In this document: in pieces, positions 1 through 11,800 of the stretch
Numbering within the stretch: the stretch's first letter is position 1
Layout: each line of letters starts with the position of its first letter
Source of the DNA: Antennarius striatus
Lineage: Eukaryota > Chordata > Actinopteri > Lophiiformes > Antennariidae
Assembly: GCF_040054535.1 (NCBI RefSeq)
Contig: NC_090784.1
Coordinates: 9,425,501 to 9,489,500 of the forward strand
Length of the DNA stretch: 64,000 nucleotides
Reading direction: 5' to 3'
Program-made: the position numbers and the translations under genes
The notes under the pieces: generated by a model
Database searches by the model: none
What the model saw: only the letters and a program-made list of their open reading frames with translations
What the model was told of the DNA's origin: nothing

Positions 1-1314
1 ATGTAATTAACAGCAGGCTGTGTACTTTATATCATGAAAATGTGTTGCCAATGGTGATGAAACACTCAGCCTGTTGCACAGTTCCTGTCAGATGTATTAG
101 AGGTCTTCTCTGTTTTTGATGCACAAAATTAATAATATGTAGTGGACATCTGTCTTTTATTCAGTCAGTGCTGTGACATAAATTATCTGAACCTATTCTA
201 ATACCCCTGTTAAGCAAGTTCATAAGCAAGCAGACTTGTTGTGAGTCAATGAAGGCCACGCTGCAATGATGTTGGCAATATTGTTACACTCCTGACATTC
301 ATGTTTTCCCAATATAAATGAAAAATTAACACAAATCAATAAGAAACATAAAACATTAAGGTACTGCATTTACAAATACAACAGTGACTAGAGCGTACTC
401 TGCTCTACTTCAAGGGTCTTTAGAGCCGAAATGTGTCTTCGATCTGCAGAAAAATAGATCCATTACCAAGAGAAAAACAGATTGTGAAGCACCTGAATAC
501 TGATGGCGATGGGTCTGTTGTGATCTTTATCTTGGAGAGATGATGGATGGAGCTATTTTACTAGGCAGAATACAGAATTCATCAGTTCTTTTCAGTCCGA
601 GAAAAAAGAATCTCAAATTAACTAACTAGATTATCTAAGTACACATATCAATGACAAGAGACTTTGCCTAAAGTCTAGTAACAGTGATATATTTCAAATA
701 GAGCATTAAGTTCTATGATGCTTCAACATATGTGAGATATGTTTGACTCCACTGAATTGACAGCTCTATTTGTAGTAGACTTATGGGACGTTACAGGTGG
801 TGGGTATATCCATTTGGCTCAGTAAAGAGTTCTGATGTCCCCAACGCTAATCAATAAATTCTCAAAGTTCAACAGAATGTGATAATTTGGTACATCTTCT
901 GACTAACACACAAGTACAAAGACAATATATTCAATGTCTGAAGGAACAAACAAACAAGCAAAACAGTTAAGACCTGTTACCACTTCTAGTGTCAAGCCAC
1001 CTAACAGAAACAGTTATTTTAGAACAAAGAAAACATTATAGTGTACAACTTGACTCCACACATACTGCTCTGACAGAGGGACTTGAAAACGGTTTTGTCA
1101 TATTGACAGGAGAGTGGTGTTGGATCTGTATTTTTTCACTTCAACTCAGCATTGGATGTGGTGTCACACAGGGAACATCTACCAACACAAATTACACGTG
1201 GCTTTGATACAATCAAATGCAATCTTTTTCTTTAATGGTAATTTTAGTGCCACTATGTTTGCACATGTTATAACATTTTGCATGAACTAATGGAACTAAT
1301 AGAACAAATGGAAC
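1..1314. other. intergenic, no gene recognised
   Basis: AT-rich sequence without a convincing coding exon, RNA gene or known repeat. The only open frame (989-1207, 72 codons) has no family resemblance and no flanking splice sites that I trust. I see nothing specific here. Confidence 0.5.
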
Positions 1315-1640
1315 AACTGTGGCTCAGGAGGTAGAGTGGGTCGTCTAATAGCTGGAAGGTCGGCAGTTCAAATCCTGCTCCATCCTAGTCATTCTCCATT
1401 GTGTCCTCGGGAAAGACACTTCACCCACCTTGCCTCCGGTGTCTCACACTGGTATACAAATGTGAATGTGTGTTTGGTGGTCGGAGGGTCTGCCACATTT
1501 CCGTCCGTGCACCCCAGGGCAGCTGTGATTACAAATGGTGCATATGTGGAGTGAATGAATTATGGATTCAGTGTAAAACACTTTGTATTCTTAAAAAAGT
1601 ACTATATAAATCCAATCCATTATTATTGATAATATGACTG
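1315..1640 (+). repeat. tRNA-headed SINE-like interspersed repeat
   Basis: The left end reads like a tRNA-type internal promoter: an A-box-like stretch (tggctcaggaggtagagtgg, straddling 1320) followed about 35 bases later by a B-box-like agttcaaatcc. The body continues with a stretch seen in many teleost genomes (a segment around gggaaagacacttcaccc, then a TG-rich part) and ends in an AT-rich tail with the phrase actatataaatccaatcc. Assignment to a tRNA-derived SINE or a SINE-like nonautonomous element rests on recognising the layout, not on an alignment. Confidence 0.6.
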
Positions 1641-1989
1641 AATTAAGGAGCTTTCTTCAGTCTGAACTGTACACACACTTGTTTGGATATGTGTGAATAG
1701 ACTCATAGCACACACCACAACTATTACATTCAAGGCCAGAGAGTTAGCTTCTGTATGCCTCAGATCATTTTTTGAAGATAAAGCTGCTTGGTTTGACTTG
1801 AAAGGCAGCAGTCATGAGACAACAACAGAGTTAACATTGAATATCATGCAGTCAAAGGTATTCCTCTTTTCCTGTCTGATATTTCAGTGACACAGGTATT
1901 AGTTTCCATCTTTTCAGCAGTGTAGTATAGCAAAAAATATCCATGCTCCAGGAAACTCAGAATAAAACTGTGATTCCACAACTACCATC

Positions 1990-2826
1990 TGTGTGAAGTA
2001 GAGTGCAGAGAAAATGCGTGCCAGTCTGTCATGGCACAGAGTGGAGGATGTGTATCCGTGACGAAAGCAGGTTCACACTAAGCACATGTGACAGATGTGA
2101 CAGAGTCTGGAGACCCCATGGGGATTGTTATACCGCCTGCAACATCCTCCACCACGACCAATTTGGCAGTGGGTCAGATTTAGTGTGGGGTGGCATTTCA
2201 TTCGGGGGGGGGGGGGACTGCACAGCCCTAAATGTGCTCTCCAGAGATGTCAAGATGAGACCCTGAGACAGTTTGAGAGACCATATGCTGATCCATTATG
2301 GTTCCTCCTAATGCAGGATAATGCTAGACCTCATGTGCATGGAGTGTGTCAGCAGTTCCTGCATGATGAAGGCATTGATGTTATGGACTGGCCCGCCCAT
2401 TCCCCAGACCTGAATCCAATTGAGCAAATGTGGGACATTATATCTCGCTCCATCCACCAACACCACGTTGCACCACAGACTTTCCAGGAGTTGATGGATG
2501 CTTTGGTCAAGGTCTGGGAGGAGATTCTCCAGGAGACCATCTTTCACCTCATCAGGAGCATGCGCAGGTTTTTTGGGAGGTCATACACACTACTGAGTCT
2601 CATTTTGACTTGTTTTAAAGTTGGATCAATTAAAATGTTTTTCTACTTTAATTTTGAGTGTGACTCCAAACCCAGATCTTCAATGGGTTAAAACTTTGAT
2701 TTCCTTTGATTTTTTTTTTTTGTGTGATTTTGTTGTCAGTACATTCAACTATGTAAATAAAGCATTTGGTAAGAATATTTCATTCAGATCTAGGATGTGT
2801 TATTTTAGTGTTCCTTTTTATTGAGC
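1990..2826 (+). mobile_element. Tc1-like transposon copy, 5'-truncated and frameshifted
   Basis: Two overlapping frames (2003-2266 and 2125-2691) give consecutive pieces of a Tc1/mariner transposase. The first holds DESRFTL and a VWGGIS block carrying a catalytic Asp region. The second holds MQDNARPHV (second Asp) and SPDLNPIEQMWD (final Glu of the DD34E triad). The frame changes near a run of 13 G at 2204-2216. The N-terminal DNA-binding part is missing, so the copy is dead. The 3' flank to about 2826 (ending in ttttagtgttcctttttatt) looks like the usual Tc1 right end. No left inverted repeat was found. Confidence 0.85.
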
Positions 2827-3785
2827 ACCTGTGTGCTTGCACATACACGGCGGAAAACTGCTACAACACAGAACTGTGTCACATCCAGACGTTCGCAGAT
2901 GACAGAGCCATCTTGGGATGTATCGGACAATGAGGAGGAGGAGTATAGATGCATGGTGAAGGACTTTGTTGACTGGTGTCACAGCAACAGTCAGCAGATC
3001 AACATCTCCAAAACTAAAGAGCAGGTCATCGACTTCAGGAGGGGCAGAGCCCAACCTAGACCAGTTCTGATACAGAGGAGGTGGAGATTGTGCTGTACAA
3101 GAAAGCACAGAGCAGGATGTACTTTTTAATAAGGCTGAGGACTCCTGTGGATCAGTCTGTGGTCGCCAACGTCCTGTCTTACGCTGTGGTGAGTTGGGGA
3201 GGGAGCGTGACCAAGGCGCATCTCTTCAGGCTCTTCAGGCCAGCTCAGTAGTCGGGATGAAGCTGGACCCTCTGGCAACGGTGGCAGAGAAGAGAACCTT
3301 AGACAAACTGCTGGGCATCATGGACAATGTCAGCCACCCTCTGCACACTGTTACCAACAACCAGAGGAGCCTGAGAAGCCTGAGCAGCCAGAGGCTGCAC
3401 CTCCCAACATGCAGGACAGACTGAAGAACTCCTGCATTCCCCGAGGCATTAAACTGCTCAACTCCTCTCTGGGGGAGATGAAGAAAAAGGGAGTTCACAA
3501 GAGAACGGAGGGATGACGAAAACAATGCACCAAACAATGTAAACAATACGTCCATTTAGGTCTGTGTATTTGTACAGTATATCCCTTTATTTAGTGTGTT
3601 ATTTATTATTTATTATTCTCTGTCTGGTGGGTTATTATTTATTACTCTTTCTATTTGGTGTTGGCATTACTTTCTGTGTGTCTTTTCTTCCTGAGTACGT
3701 ACTGTGCTGTGCGTAATGTGAGGGAGAAATTAATTTCCCTGATGGAACCTCCTGAAGGGATGAATAAAGTCCTACTCTACTTGCA
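2827..3785 (+). mobile_element. LINE 3' fragment (L2/CR1-Rex1 group)
   Basis: Short reading-frame pieces match the end of a fish LINE reverse transcriptase: TFADD (catalytic YxDD-type box) near 2890, then DFVDWCHSNSQQINISKTKE and VIDFRRG, then SYAVVSWGGS near 3180, then EKRTLDKLLGIMDN with HPLH near 3300-3345. The frame is broken several times. The 3' untranslated part runs through TA-rich DNA to about 3785 and ends with gatgaataaagtcctactct, the kind of tail seen in Rex1-type elements. It begins right where the Tc1 copy ends, which suggests the Tc1 element inserted into or next to it. Confidence 0.75.
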
Positions 3786-3950
3786 AAAACATGAGACTTC
3801 AGTGAGACTTTAGTGTCATCACTCATCTCTTTGCATCACTTCTGAATCTGAAGCCTTAACTCTGTCGTCCGTAGTTTCATTTTATTTAAGCTTGTACTGC
3901 ATAAACTTCAATCCATTCAAAACGGATGAAAGTATTCCCCGTGTCTAGCC

Positions 3951-3956
<6 letters not shown>

Positions 3957-4020
<64 letters not shown>
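3957..4020. repeat. (CA)n microsatellite
   Basis: About 31 uninterrupted CA units in intergenic DNA. Open frames of alternating Cys-Val or Thr-His across it are translation artefacts. Confidence 0.98.
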
Positions 4021-4023
<3 letters not shown>

Positions 4024-4406
4024 AACAGTTTTTAGGTTGATGGTAGTCCCTATGACCCTAAATTCCAAACAGTTGAACATTCACTTTTTAATACAAACCT
4101 AAAAATACATGAAATATTTAACTTTTCCGTGCCAGCCATGATGTTGAAGATGTCCCTAATTAGGCTTCAGAACCATGGTTAAGGGCTGATCACATAATTT
4201 AGCCTAATGTTATGGTCTGTAAAACAAAACATTAACGCTTCATGGATCAGACCTAGGTCGACTGTGACTGGCCCATGTTGTTATTTAGAAATAAATGTAT
4301 TATTAATGTACGTAAATGTAATGTATGAAAATAAATGTATTTTCTAATTTTTTCTTATGCATCGTCTAACGCTGCAATGCTTTTACTTTGAAGTTGGTTT
4401 ACAATA

Positions 4407-4740
4407 ATGAATATGGAAAGACGCATTATTGTAAAAAAAATAGGTGTGCTGAATGTACAGTATCCATGTTGTGATCAGTATTTATGTCGTGGTAAAAAAG
4501 GAAAGATTTATGCAGAATGCAGAGTTTGCAACAAGCCATGGAGTGCTAAGTATTTCTTTGCTGAAGTCACAGGTAAGGCCTTGTGTTTAGTTTGCGAAGA
4601 GCAGCTAGCCGTGATTAAGGGTTATAATTTGAATCAAAATTATAGGATGAAACAAATTGAAAAATACAAAAACTTGGTCAGTGTCAAAAGACCACGAACA
4701 TTTGCTAACTAAACTACAAAAGCAACAAGATTTTTTCAAA
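4407..4740 (+). pseudogene. hAT transposase N-terminal relic (BED-like zinc finger, GTF2IRD2/ZBED-like)
   Basis: A 101-codon frame encodes SAKYFFAEVTGKALCLVCEE, then an AVIKGYNL...KYKNL pattern. This is the layout of the N-terminal BED-type finger in Charlie-like hAT transposases and host genes derived from them, such as GTF2IRD2. The two Cys of the LCLVC pair are kept. The usual two His of the RHYETKH stretch read NQNYRMKQ, so zinc binding is probably lost. After the stop at 4710, further codons (LQKQQDFFKSHTSRDAATK in another frame) continue the family pattern, so this is a decayed element rather than a small gene. Family assignment is from memory of the motif. Confidence 0.6.
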
Positions 4741-4759
4741 AGTCACACATCCAGGGATG

Positions 4760-5914
4760 CAGCAACCAAGACCAACTGTGATATCCCAAATAATTGTTGG
4801 TTCGGTTTCTGCCTGGACACATTAATAGTTTTTTGACCGCTGACCTTTGAATGTTTTGCTATTTGATGTTAACTATTAGTGGAGTTAACAGAGTGAGAAA
4901 CTTAATGAAAATAATAATAAGAATTATACTTTAATTCTATTCATAGAGAAAGTACGTTTCCACTCTGTAATAAATTTCACACACACCCTAGTACACACAC
5001 AAAGACACCTATTGGCATGTAAATAGAGGAGAAGATGATGGTAGAGTGGCGGGCAGCTCCTTTCTGGTGCACTCCAATGTGTTGCTGGAGCCTATCCCAG
5101 CAGACATACAGGCCCAAGAAATACAAATCTGTGGTGTCACCACAATCACAGGCAGGTTCAGGAATGTGGAAAATGACTGTATCCTCATCTTGATTTTCTT
5201 CTGTCATCTTCTTTGTCCACTGAAACAAAAACATGTCAGCTGTTATCAACTCGGCTCGGTTCCCTTTGAGATCCCATCATCTGTATTTACATGGCTCCAT
5301 GCTGTGAGTAGCAAAATCATAGAAATGTTTCTTCTATATATCCTGAGAACACAACAAACAGAACCCCTGGTACTTAAGATGGTGTCTTTGATCAAATTTT
5401 TCATCCTGTCTGTTTCTGAGAAAAATACGAAGGGACAGCAAGAGAGTCAGGCAGACCTGAGGAGCAAGACAAGAAAAAACACTTTGCAAAATCTAGGCTG
5501 GGTTGCTTGATGGTGACACTAAAGGACAAGTACCTCACAAAAGTTGCATAGCAACTGTGCAAGGGAAGAAAAGGACATTAATCTTTACATTCATAGAAAG
5601 AGAATGTGGAAGATATAGAAGGTGATGTTCACTTAGAGAACCAAAAGAAGTACCTGACCTGCACATAATGATGTTAATTCACTTTCCATTTCAATTAACT
5701 CTGACTTATATCATGATTAATGACTCATGGACAACAGTAGCAGTCAGATCACATCAATGTATCGTATGACCCGAAAGAAAGAATGGATGGATGAATGAAT
5801 GTTTAATATTGTGCAGTATATTTTTTTATGTTGCAGAGTAGAAAGTATCCTTGAATCTCAAAGTTAGTTTGTGTCAACTGTATCCCATTTCAAACAGCAC
5901 ACCTGTTTACTTCC
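4760..5914. other. intergenic, no gene; short SINE scrap
   Basis: No supported gene. The phrase ggagcctatcccagc near 5088 matches the tail of the DANA-like SINEs found elsewhere in the window, in minus orientation, so about 5045-5125 is probably a SINE fragment. An open frame at 5046-5510 (154 codons) and a minus frame at 4977-5249 have no recognisable motif. Confidence 0.4.
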
Positions 5915-6091
5915 AGAATCAGAAAAAAGTTTATTGCCAGGTAAAGTTTACCGCACAAGGAACTTGACGCGGTGTCGGTGCATTAAAAGGTGGAAGAGAA
6001 GCAGTAAGGAATAATAAGGAATTTAAAAAAAACTTTACAATTTACATTACGGTGAGATATATATGGTTGGTGTTTACAGGCAAAGAAAATA

Positions 6092-6922
6092 CAGGTAGTC
6101 ATCGACTTACGACCTATGCAACTTACGACCGACCGACTTTACGACCACAATGTCCGGGCAATGCGGGCATTCCCTCCAGCCACAGTACGCTCTGAGACTC
6201 CCGCGCTCTCTTCAGTCACCACGGCGCACACACGCTGTTCAGTCACACCGTGAGATCAATAGCCCAGCCCACTACTGATGGGCTGGGCTGCTTGGGAGGC
6301 TGTGACGGAGAAATGTATGAATGGCGTATGGAAAAACTGTCAAGCGTTACGTGAACTATTCTGCTGGATTTGAAAGTGACGAAGAACTTGATCAGATTCA
6401 GGAGAAAATAGTGAAACTGGCAGAAAACCTCTCCTTGGAGAACTTACGAATGATCGCGCTGTATGAAGAACTGATCGCGCTGGAAGAAGAAAGAGTGGAA
6501 GAAGAAGAGAGAAGAGAAGCAGAGAAAGAAGAGGAGGAAACAGAAAAAATGTTCACCACCAAAGGCTTGTCAGAAGGCTTTTCCCTGTTAAATAAACTCC
6601 GTGCACACTTTGAAGAAATGGACATAGAACATAGAAACATTTGCAAGGATTGAACGGATGGCAAACGACGCTTTCCGTCCATATCGTGAAATTTATGAGG
6701 AGAAAAAGAAACAAGCAATTCAGACAAAGCTCACAATGATTATGAAAAGATCGTCTCCCGCTCCCACCAACCCACACGCTGCCCCAGCTGACGATCCGGA
6801 CGACCCACAGCCAAGCACCAGCGATGCTGGATTGAATTTTTACTTAAGAGTCGATTTACGACCAAGTCGAATTACGACCGATCTGTCGGGACCAATCGCG
6901 GTCGTAAGTTGACGACTACCTG
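6092..6922 (+). mobile_element. Tigger/pogo-like nonautonomous DNA transposon (831 bp)
   Basis: The ends are terminal inverted repeats: the left starts caggtagtcatcgacttacg at 6092, and the right, read backwards from 6922, is caggtagtcgtcaacttacg (21 of the first 23 positions match). It is flanked by TA on both sides (6090-6091 and 6923-6924), the target duplication of the Tc1/mariner/pogo superfamily. The octamer ttacgacc recurs near each end (three times on the left within about 50 bp), as expected for subterminal binding sites. The interior keeps only the C-terminal end of a transposase, so the copy depends on another source. Confidence 0.85.
6321..6912 (+). pseudogene. C-terminal transposase remnant inside the Tigger-like element
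   Basis: A 110-codon frame (6321-6653), rich in Glu and Lys (heptad-like, probable coiled coil at residues 50-75), ends KLRAHFEEMDIEHRNICKD and a stop. One base later in another frame it continues ERMANDAFRPYREIYEEKKK and ends in a Pro/Asp-rich acidic tail to 6912. A single extra T at about 6652 explains the break. The C-terminal end resembles the region after the DDE domain in pogo/Tigger/Jerky-type proteins. No DDE catalytic domain is present, so it cannot transpose DNA. Confidence 0.65.
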
Positions 6923-6970
6923 TAAGTCTAAAGAGTAAATTGTCTTTGCAGAGTGGTGAGGGGCGGATGG

Positions 6971-8291
6971 TTACCTGGGGGCAGGGGGGGCATTGTTCAT
7001 GAGGCTGACTGCAGTGGGGAAGACGCTATTTTTGTGGCATGAGGTCCTGGTCCGGATGGATCGTAGCCTCTTGCCAGAGGGGAGGGTCTGGAACAAGTTG
7101 TGGCCGGAATGAGAGGGGTCAGCAGCAATCCTGGCTGTACGTCTGCGGGTCCTTGTGTCGAACAGTTCCTGGAAGTGTGGAAGGCTGCAGCTGATCACCT
7201 TCTCCGCAGAGCGGATGACACGCTGCAGCTTGGCCTTGTCCCTAGCCGTGGCTGCAGCAAACCACACTGACATAGAGGATGTGAGGATTGATTGAATGGT
7301 GGCAGTGTAGAAGTTCACCAGCATCTTCACAGGGAGGTGAAACTTCTTCAGCTGCCGCAAGAAATACATCCTCTGCTGAGCCTTCTTGGTGAGGGAGCTG
7401 ATGTTCTGCTCCCATTTGAGCTCCTGGTAGATGGTGGTGCCCAGGAAGCGGAAGGACTCCACAGGGGTCATTGGAGTGTCACAGATGATGACTGGGGGGG
7501 GGGGCAGGAGGGTCTTTCCTTAAGTCCACTATCCTCTCCACTGTTTTGAGAGCGTTGAGCTCCAGGTTGTTCCTGCTGCACCATGATACCAGCCAGTCCA
7601 ACTCAATTCTGTAGGGTGACTCATCCCCATCAGAGATGAGGCCGAGGAGGGTGGTGTCATCAGCAAACTTCAGGAGTTTGACAGACTGGTGACCAGATGT
7701 GCAGCAGTTGGTGTACAGGGAGAAGAGAAGAGGGGAAAGAACTAGTCCCTAGTCTCACAAACTGTCGTCTGTCTGTCAGGAAGTCCGTAATCCACCTGTA
7801 CATAGAGTCAGGCACTTTCAGCTGGGAGAGCTTGTCATGGAGCAGAGCTGGGATGATTGTATTGAAAGCAGAGCTGAAGTCCACAAACAGAATCCTGGGG
7901 AGTCCAGGTGCTGGAGGACAAAGTGTAGCGTCATGTTTACAGCATCGTCTACAGATCTGTTGGCTCTGTAGGTGAACTGTAGAGGGACCAGGAGGTTGCC
8001 AGTAATGTCCTTGAGGTGGGTCAGGACAAGGCGCTCAAAGGACTTCATGACCACAGAAGTCAGAGAGACGGGTCTGTAGTCGTTAAGTCCTGTGATCCTT
8101 GTCTTCTTGGGGACTGGGACAATGGCTGAAGTCTTGAAGCACGCTGGTATGTGGTAGGTCTCCAGTGAGGTGTTGAAGATGTGAGTGAACACCGGAGACA
8201 GCTGGTTGGCGCAATGCTTCAAAGTGGAGGGAGAGACAGAGTCTGGGCCTGCAGCCTTGCAGTGGTTGAGTTCTTGGAAGAGACTCCTCAC
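6971..8291 (-). pseudogene. LINE reverse transcriptase part of ORF2
   Basis: Minus frames 8291-7818, 7884-7660 and 7471-6971 give successive RT blocks: [61 protein letters not shown] and [15 protein letters not shown] (catalytic Asp pair) follows in a different frame near 7660, then SFRFLGTTI and TSSMSVWFAAAT. The C-terminal end holds DPSHSGHNLF and LPSGKRLRS. The catalytic box is out of frame with its neighbours, so no active enzyme is made. Confidence 0.8.
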
Positions 8292-8471
8292 CTCTCTTTC
8301 TTTGATAAGGAGAGGTGTGGGAAGGCGGGGTGGCGCTGAGGTGTGGGGCTGTGAAGAACCAGATGAGACAGTGGGGGAGGGGATGGGGCTGCTGGCCAGT
8401 GGCTTGTCGTTGATAGTGATGAGGGGGGGTCAGGTCTGTCCCATTGTCTTTCAAAACGACAGTAATAGTCT

Positions 8472-9818
8472 TTAAGGCTGTTGGCCAGACGTAGGTCGTT
8501 TGCAGAGTGGAGGGCTCTGGGCTTGTAATTGGTCATAGCCTTGATTCCTCTCCAGACAGAGGCAGTCGTTGGCTAAGAATTGTACTTCCATTCTCTTACC
8601 GCATGCAGATTTGGCTCTTCTCACCTCTTTAACAAATCTGTACTTGGCCTCCTTGTATCTGTCTCTGTCCCCACTTCTGAATGCAGCCTCCTTCTCTGAC
8701 CTGAGCCTTCTGAGTGTGGCTGTGAACCAGGGTTTGTCATTGTTGTAGCTAATCCTGGTGCATATTGGGAAGACACTGTCCTCACAGAAGGTGATGTAGG
8801 ACGTCACAGTGTCCGTGTACTCATCTAGGCTGTTGGTGGCAAACCTAAAAACATCCCAATCTGTGCAGTCCAAACGCTCATGAAGTTCCCCCACTGCATC
8901 AATGGTCCACTTCTTGGATGTCCTCACAACAGGTTTGCAGAGCTTTAATTTCTGCCTGTAGGCAGGAATCAGATGCACCATGATGTGGTCAGACTGGCCC
9001 AGTGCAGTGCGGGGAACAGCGTGGTACTCACCACTGATGGTGGAGTAGCAGTGGTCCAGGATGTTCCCTTCTCTGGTGGGGAACTTGATGAGCTGTCTGA
9101 ACTTTGGAAGGTCTTGGGAGAGATTACCTTTGTTAAAATCCCCGAGGACAGTAACCAAGGCATCCGGGTGTGGACGTTCCGCTCTCAGTATCTCGTTGGC
9201 CAGCGCACGCTGTGCCCGAAGCTAACGTTCGCGAGGCACGTTAGCTTCTGGCAGGATGTAAACACCGACGAGAATGAATGAGGAGATCTCACAGGGCGAG
9301 TAGAAGGGCTTGCAGTTGATCATGAGGGCTTCCAGGTCCGGGGTGCAGTGCTGAGTTAGTACTGTCACATTGTTGCACCAGCCTTTGTTGACGTAAAAGC
9401 AAATTCCACCTCCTTTCGTTTTGCCGGAAAGCACTGTGTTCCTGTCTGCTTTGTAGAGATCGAACCCGCTTAGGTGAACCACAGAGTCCGGAATGAGATC
9501 GCACAGCCATGTTTCCATAAAGCACAAGCTGCAGGACATGGAAAGATCCCTGTTCATGTTTAGCAGCAGGCTCAGCTTGTCCATTTTGTTGCAGAGTGAG
9601 CGCCTGTTAGAGAGGAATATCCCGGGGAACGCTGTGTGTAGTCCACGCCGGCGGAGACGCACCAGCGCACCTGAGCGCTTTCCTCTTCTGCAGTGTGTCA
9701 CCTTGCTGCAAGCCGTCTTGGCTAGAATTGGCATCAAAACTGCAGTTGAGGCCAGGAAATAAATCCTCCGGAGTAGTAGCTCTGATGGCCTTGAGAGCTT
9801 CGCTGGAGTAGTAGCCAT
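8472..9818 (-). pseudogene. LINE endonuclease part of ORF2
   Basis: Minus-strand frames 9818-9222 and 9158-8472 encode an apurinic-type (exo-endo-phosphatase fold) endonuclease. CFMETWL carries the conserved Glu, then GGGICFYVNKGWC, then LGDFN with the catalytic Asp/Asn pair, then GQSDHIMV with the terminal Asp-His. Downstream codons (KPWFTATLRRLRSEKEAAFR) are the usual linker before the reverse transcriptase. The two frames are joined by a frameshift near 9160-9220. The protein would nick target DNA to prime reverse transcription in an intact element. Confidence 0.8.
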
Positions 9819-9905
9819 CAGAGTGGCAGAAAATCGAATTAAAGCTCAAAAGAAGAAAAACAAGGGCGCACCGAAACACCGAGGCGGCCATCCGCGGCGC
9901 CATCA

Positions 9906-11800
9906 GTGATGGGATAGCACATTAGCACTGTAGATTAAAATGTAGATTGGGTTTAAATTGAGGAGTAATTTTTGAAAAAGATTCTATGAAATAAAAATGA
10001 AAGATTTCAGAGAAAACAGTCAATCCTGTTTTGGCCTAAAGAAGAAACAGGACAGAGACAAATCACATTTTTTACAGAAACATTTGCGAGTCTGAAAAAT
10101 GTAATGCAGTATAACACATCTGACAACACTGACTTCTCCTTTGTTCTGACAACTCACTGTCTTCTGAACAATGTTTGCAATCACTAAGTACAACCGCAGA
10201 GCAATTTGTGTTGCCAGGGTTGGACTTGAATATGATGAAATGCAAATCGTATTGAGTCCAGAGAGCCCGATGATAGACCAAACTGCTGACATTTTCTGAG
10301 AACTTCATACCAGAGGGATAAAAAAGGAAGGTCTTGTATTCCTCACAAATACAAAGATTTGCACAGAACAAGTTGCAAATCATTTATATTTGTTCACTGT
10401 GCAGCTATATTGAAAAGTAAATGGCAGAGATTAGATTCTTTTACTGTTTTAGGAGGGGGTATTTTACATCAAAGTAAAGTCCTAATTTCATTTTCTCTGT
10501 TAAACAAAAACTTCTTTGTGATTTTATTTTCCAGTGCAGTGTAACAAAACCCTCAAATGTTTTATATTTTTTCGAAGTAGCAAAATCAGTGTCCTCTTTT
10601 CTAACCATAGATCTCAGAGGCTGCTGGCTGGAGGCTGATCCTCTTTCCCTTGAGGACTGTGTGTACAGCTTCCAGCTGAGACAGACATGTATTTAAATAA
10701 CCTCACACATACAAAGTTGCAACACTAAAGAATACAGACAACTGCTGTGTGAAGTGGAAACGGAGTCTCATCTAAACACTGATGAGTGCGTGTCACGTGT
10801 ATTTGTGTCTGCACAATCTCATTACTGGATCACTCCAGCCCTTTCCAACTAATTGGTACATCCCTGGGGAACAGAGAGCCAGCTTTTAACAATATTATAA
10901 ACTTAAGCCTGCGCCAATGTATCACTACCATTTAATCATCAATGAAGATACGTAGAGTCATAATGGACGTCGAGGAGGAGGGATCTAACATGGCTTTGCC
11001 CAACAAGTCTGAGAATGAAGGGGATTCATTGAAGACTTTTGTAGCATTTCATTTGGAATCAAATGAAAATGACTCCTGCCAGCAAAACTCATAAGACTGA
11101 ACCACAGATCAGATTTTTCCTCTACTAGCATTGCACTTCCGTGTAACCCGCTAGCAATTTGAAAAATAACCGCTTCATACACAGTGCCGACATTAGAGAT
11201 CATGAATTTAGAACATCTTAACCCTTTATTGGAAAAGTGACTGTTTTTGGTAATTTGATTTTCTACATGGCATTGAAAGATTTTCAAAAATAGTACAGTA
11301 TTTAAGGTTTGTTATGTCCTCCAATAAACCTTGTATTTCAATGAGTGGTCTATAAAAGGGTAAATAACACTATAAGTTGAATCATTAAAACTTCGTTGAA
11401 ATGGCATGAGATCAAACCAAATGAAAAAAAAATCTAAATCTCAAAGTCCCCGCCTTCAACTCAGGTAACCGTACTGTTCCTGCTTTTCAAGCTTATGAAA
11501 AACACATTTTTTCAGTTCTCTACATATAAGGAGGTCCTCCCTAACCTTACCAACTCCTAGAATCTCGAAAACAACTGGGTTCTATATCGACTGTACACCC
11601 GCAAAGTCATCCACGAGTCAAGTAAAGAGTCAAGAAAACTCATTTCAGATTAGCACCCGTCATGATTGACAGGACATATCCTGAGCCCAACTGCTCTATA
11701 ATACCACCTCTCCCCAGATAAGGGCATGTTCACCCTTGACGTGAAGCCGTGTTCAGGCTAAGTTAACAGTGTGTGGAACTAGACAGGAAAGTCGAAAACT
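9906..11800. other. intergenic, no gene recognised
   Basis: AT-rich DNA without motifs, repeats or exon-like structures that I can name. Several 60-100 codon open frames occur on both strands, but none shows family residues or codon-like constraint. Confidence 0.5.

Larger units (their letters stand above)
5915..9905 (-). mobile_element. near full-length LINE (L2/CR1-like), minus strand, interrupted by a DNA transposon
   Basis: Reading the minus strand from 9905 down to 5915 gives an endonuclease (9818 to about 8930), a linker, a reverse transcriptase (8291-6971) and a 3' tail that ends in an AATAAA-containing stretch at about 5930-5915 (ggcaataaac then ttctgattctg). The 3' tail is split: 6092-6922 is a separate Tigger-like insert. 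Several frameshifts, one at an 11-G run (7494-7504), make the copy inactive. L2/CR1-like class is inferred from the [21 protein letters not shown] and LPSGKRLRS blocks. Confidence 0.85.

Noticed and set aside
5046..5510. 154-codon plus-strand open frame
   Set aside because: No recognisable domain; its start overlaps a SINE scrap and there are no exon-like borders.
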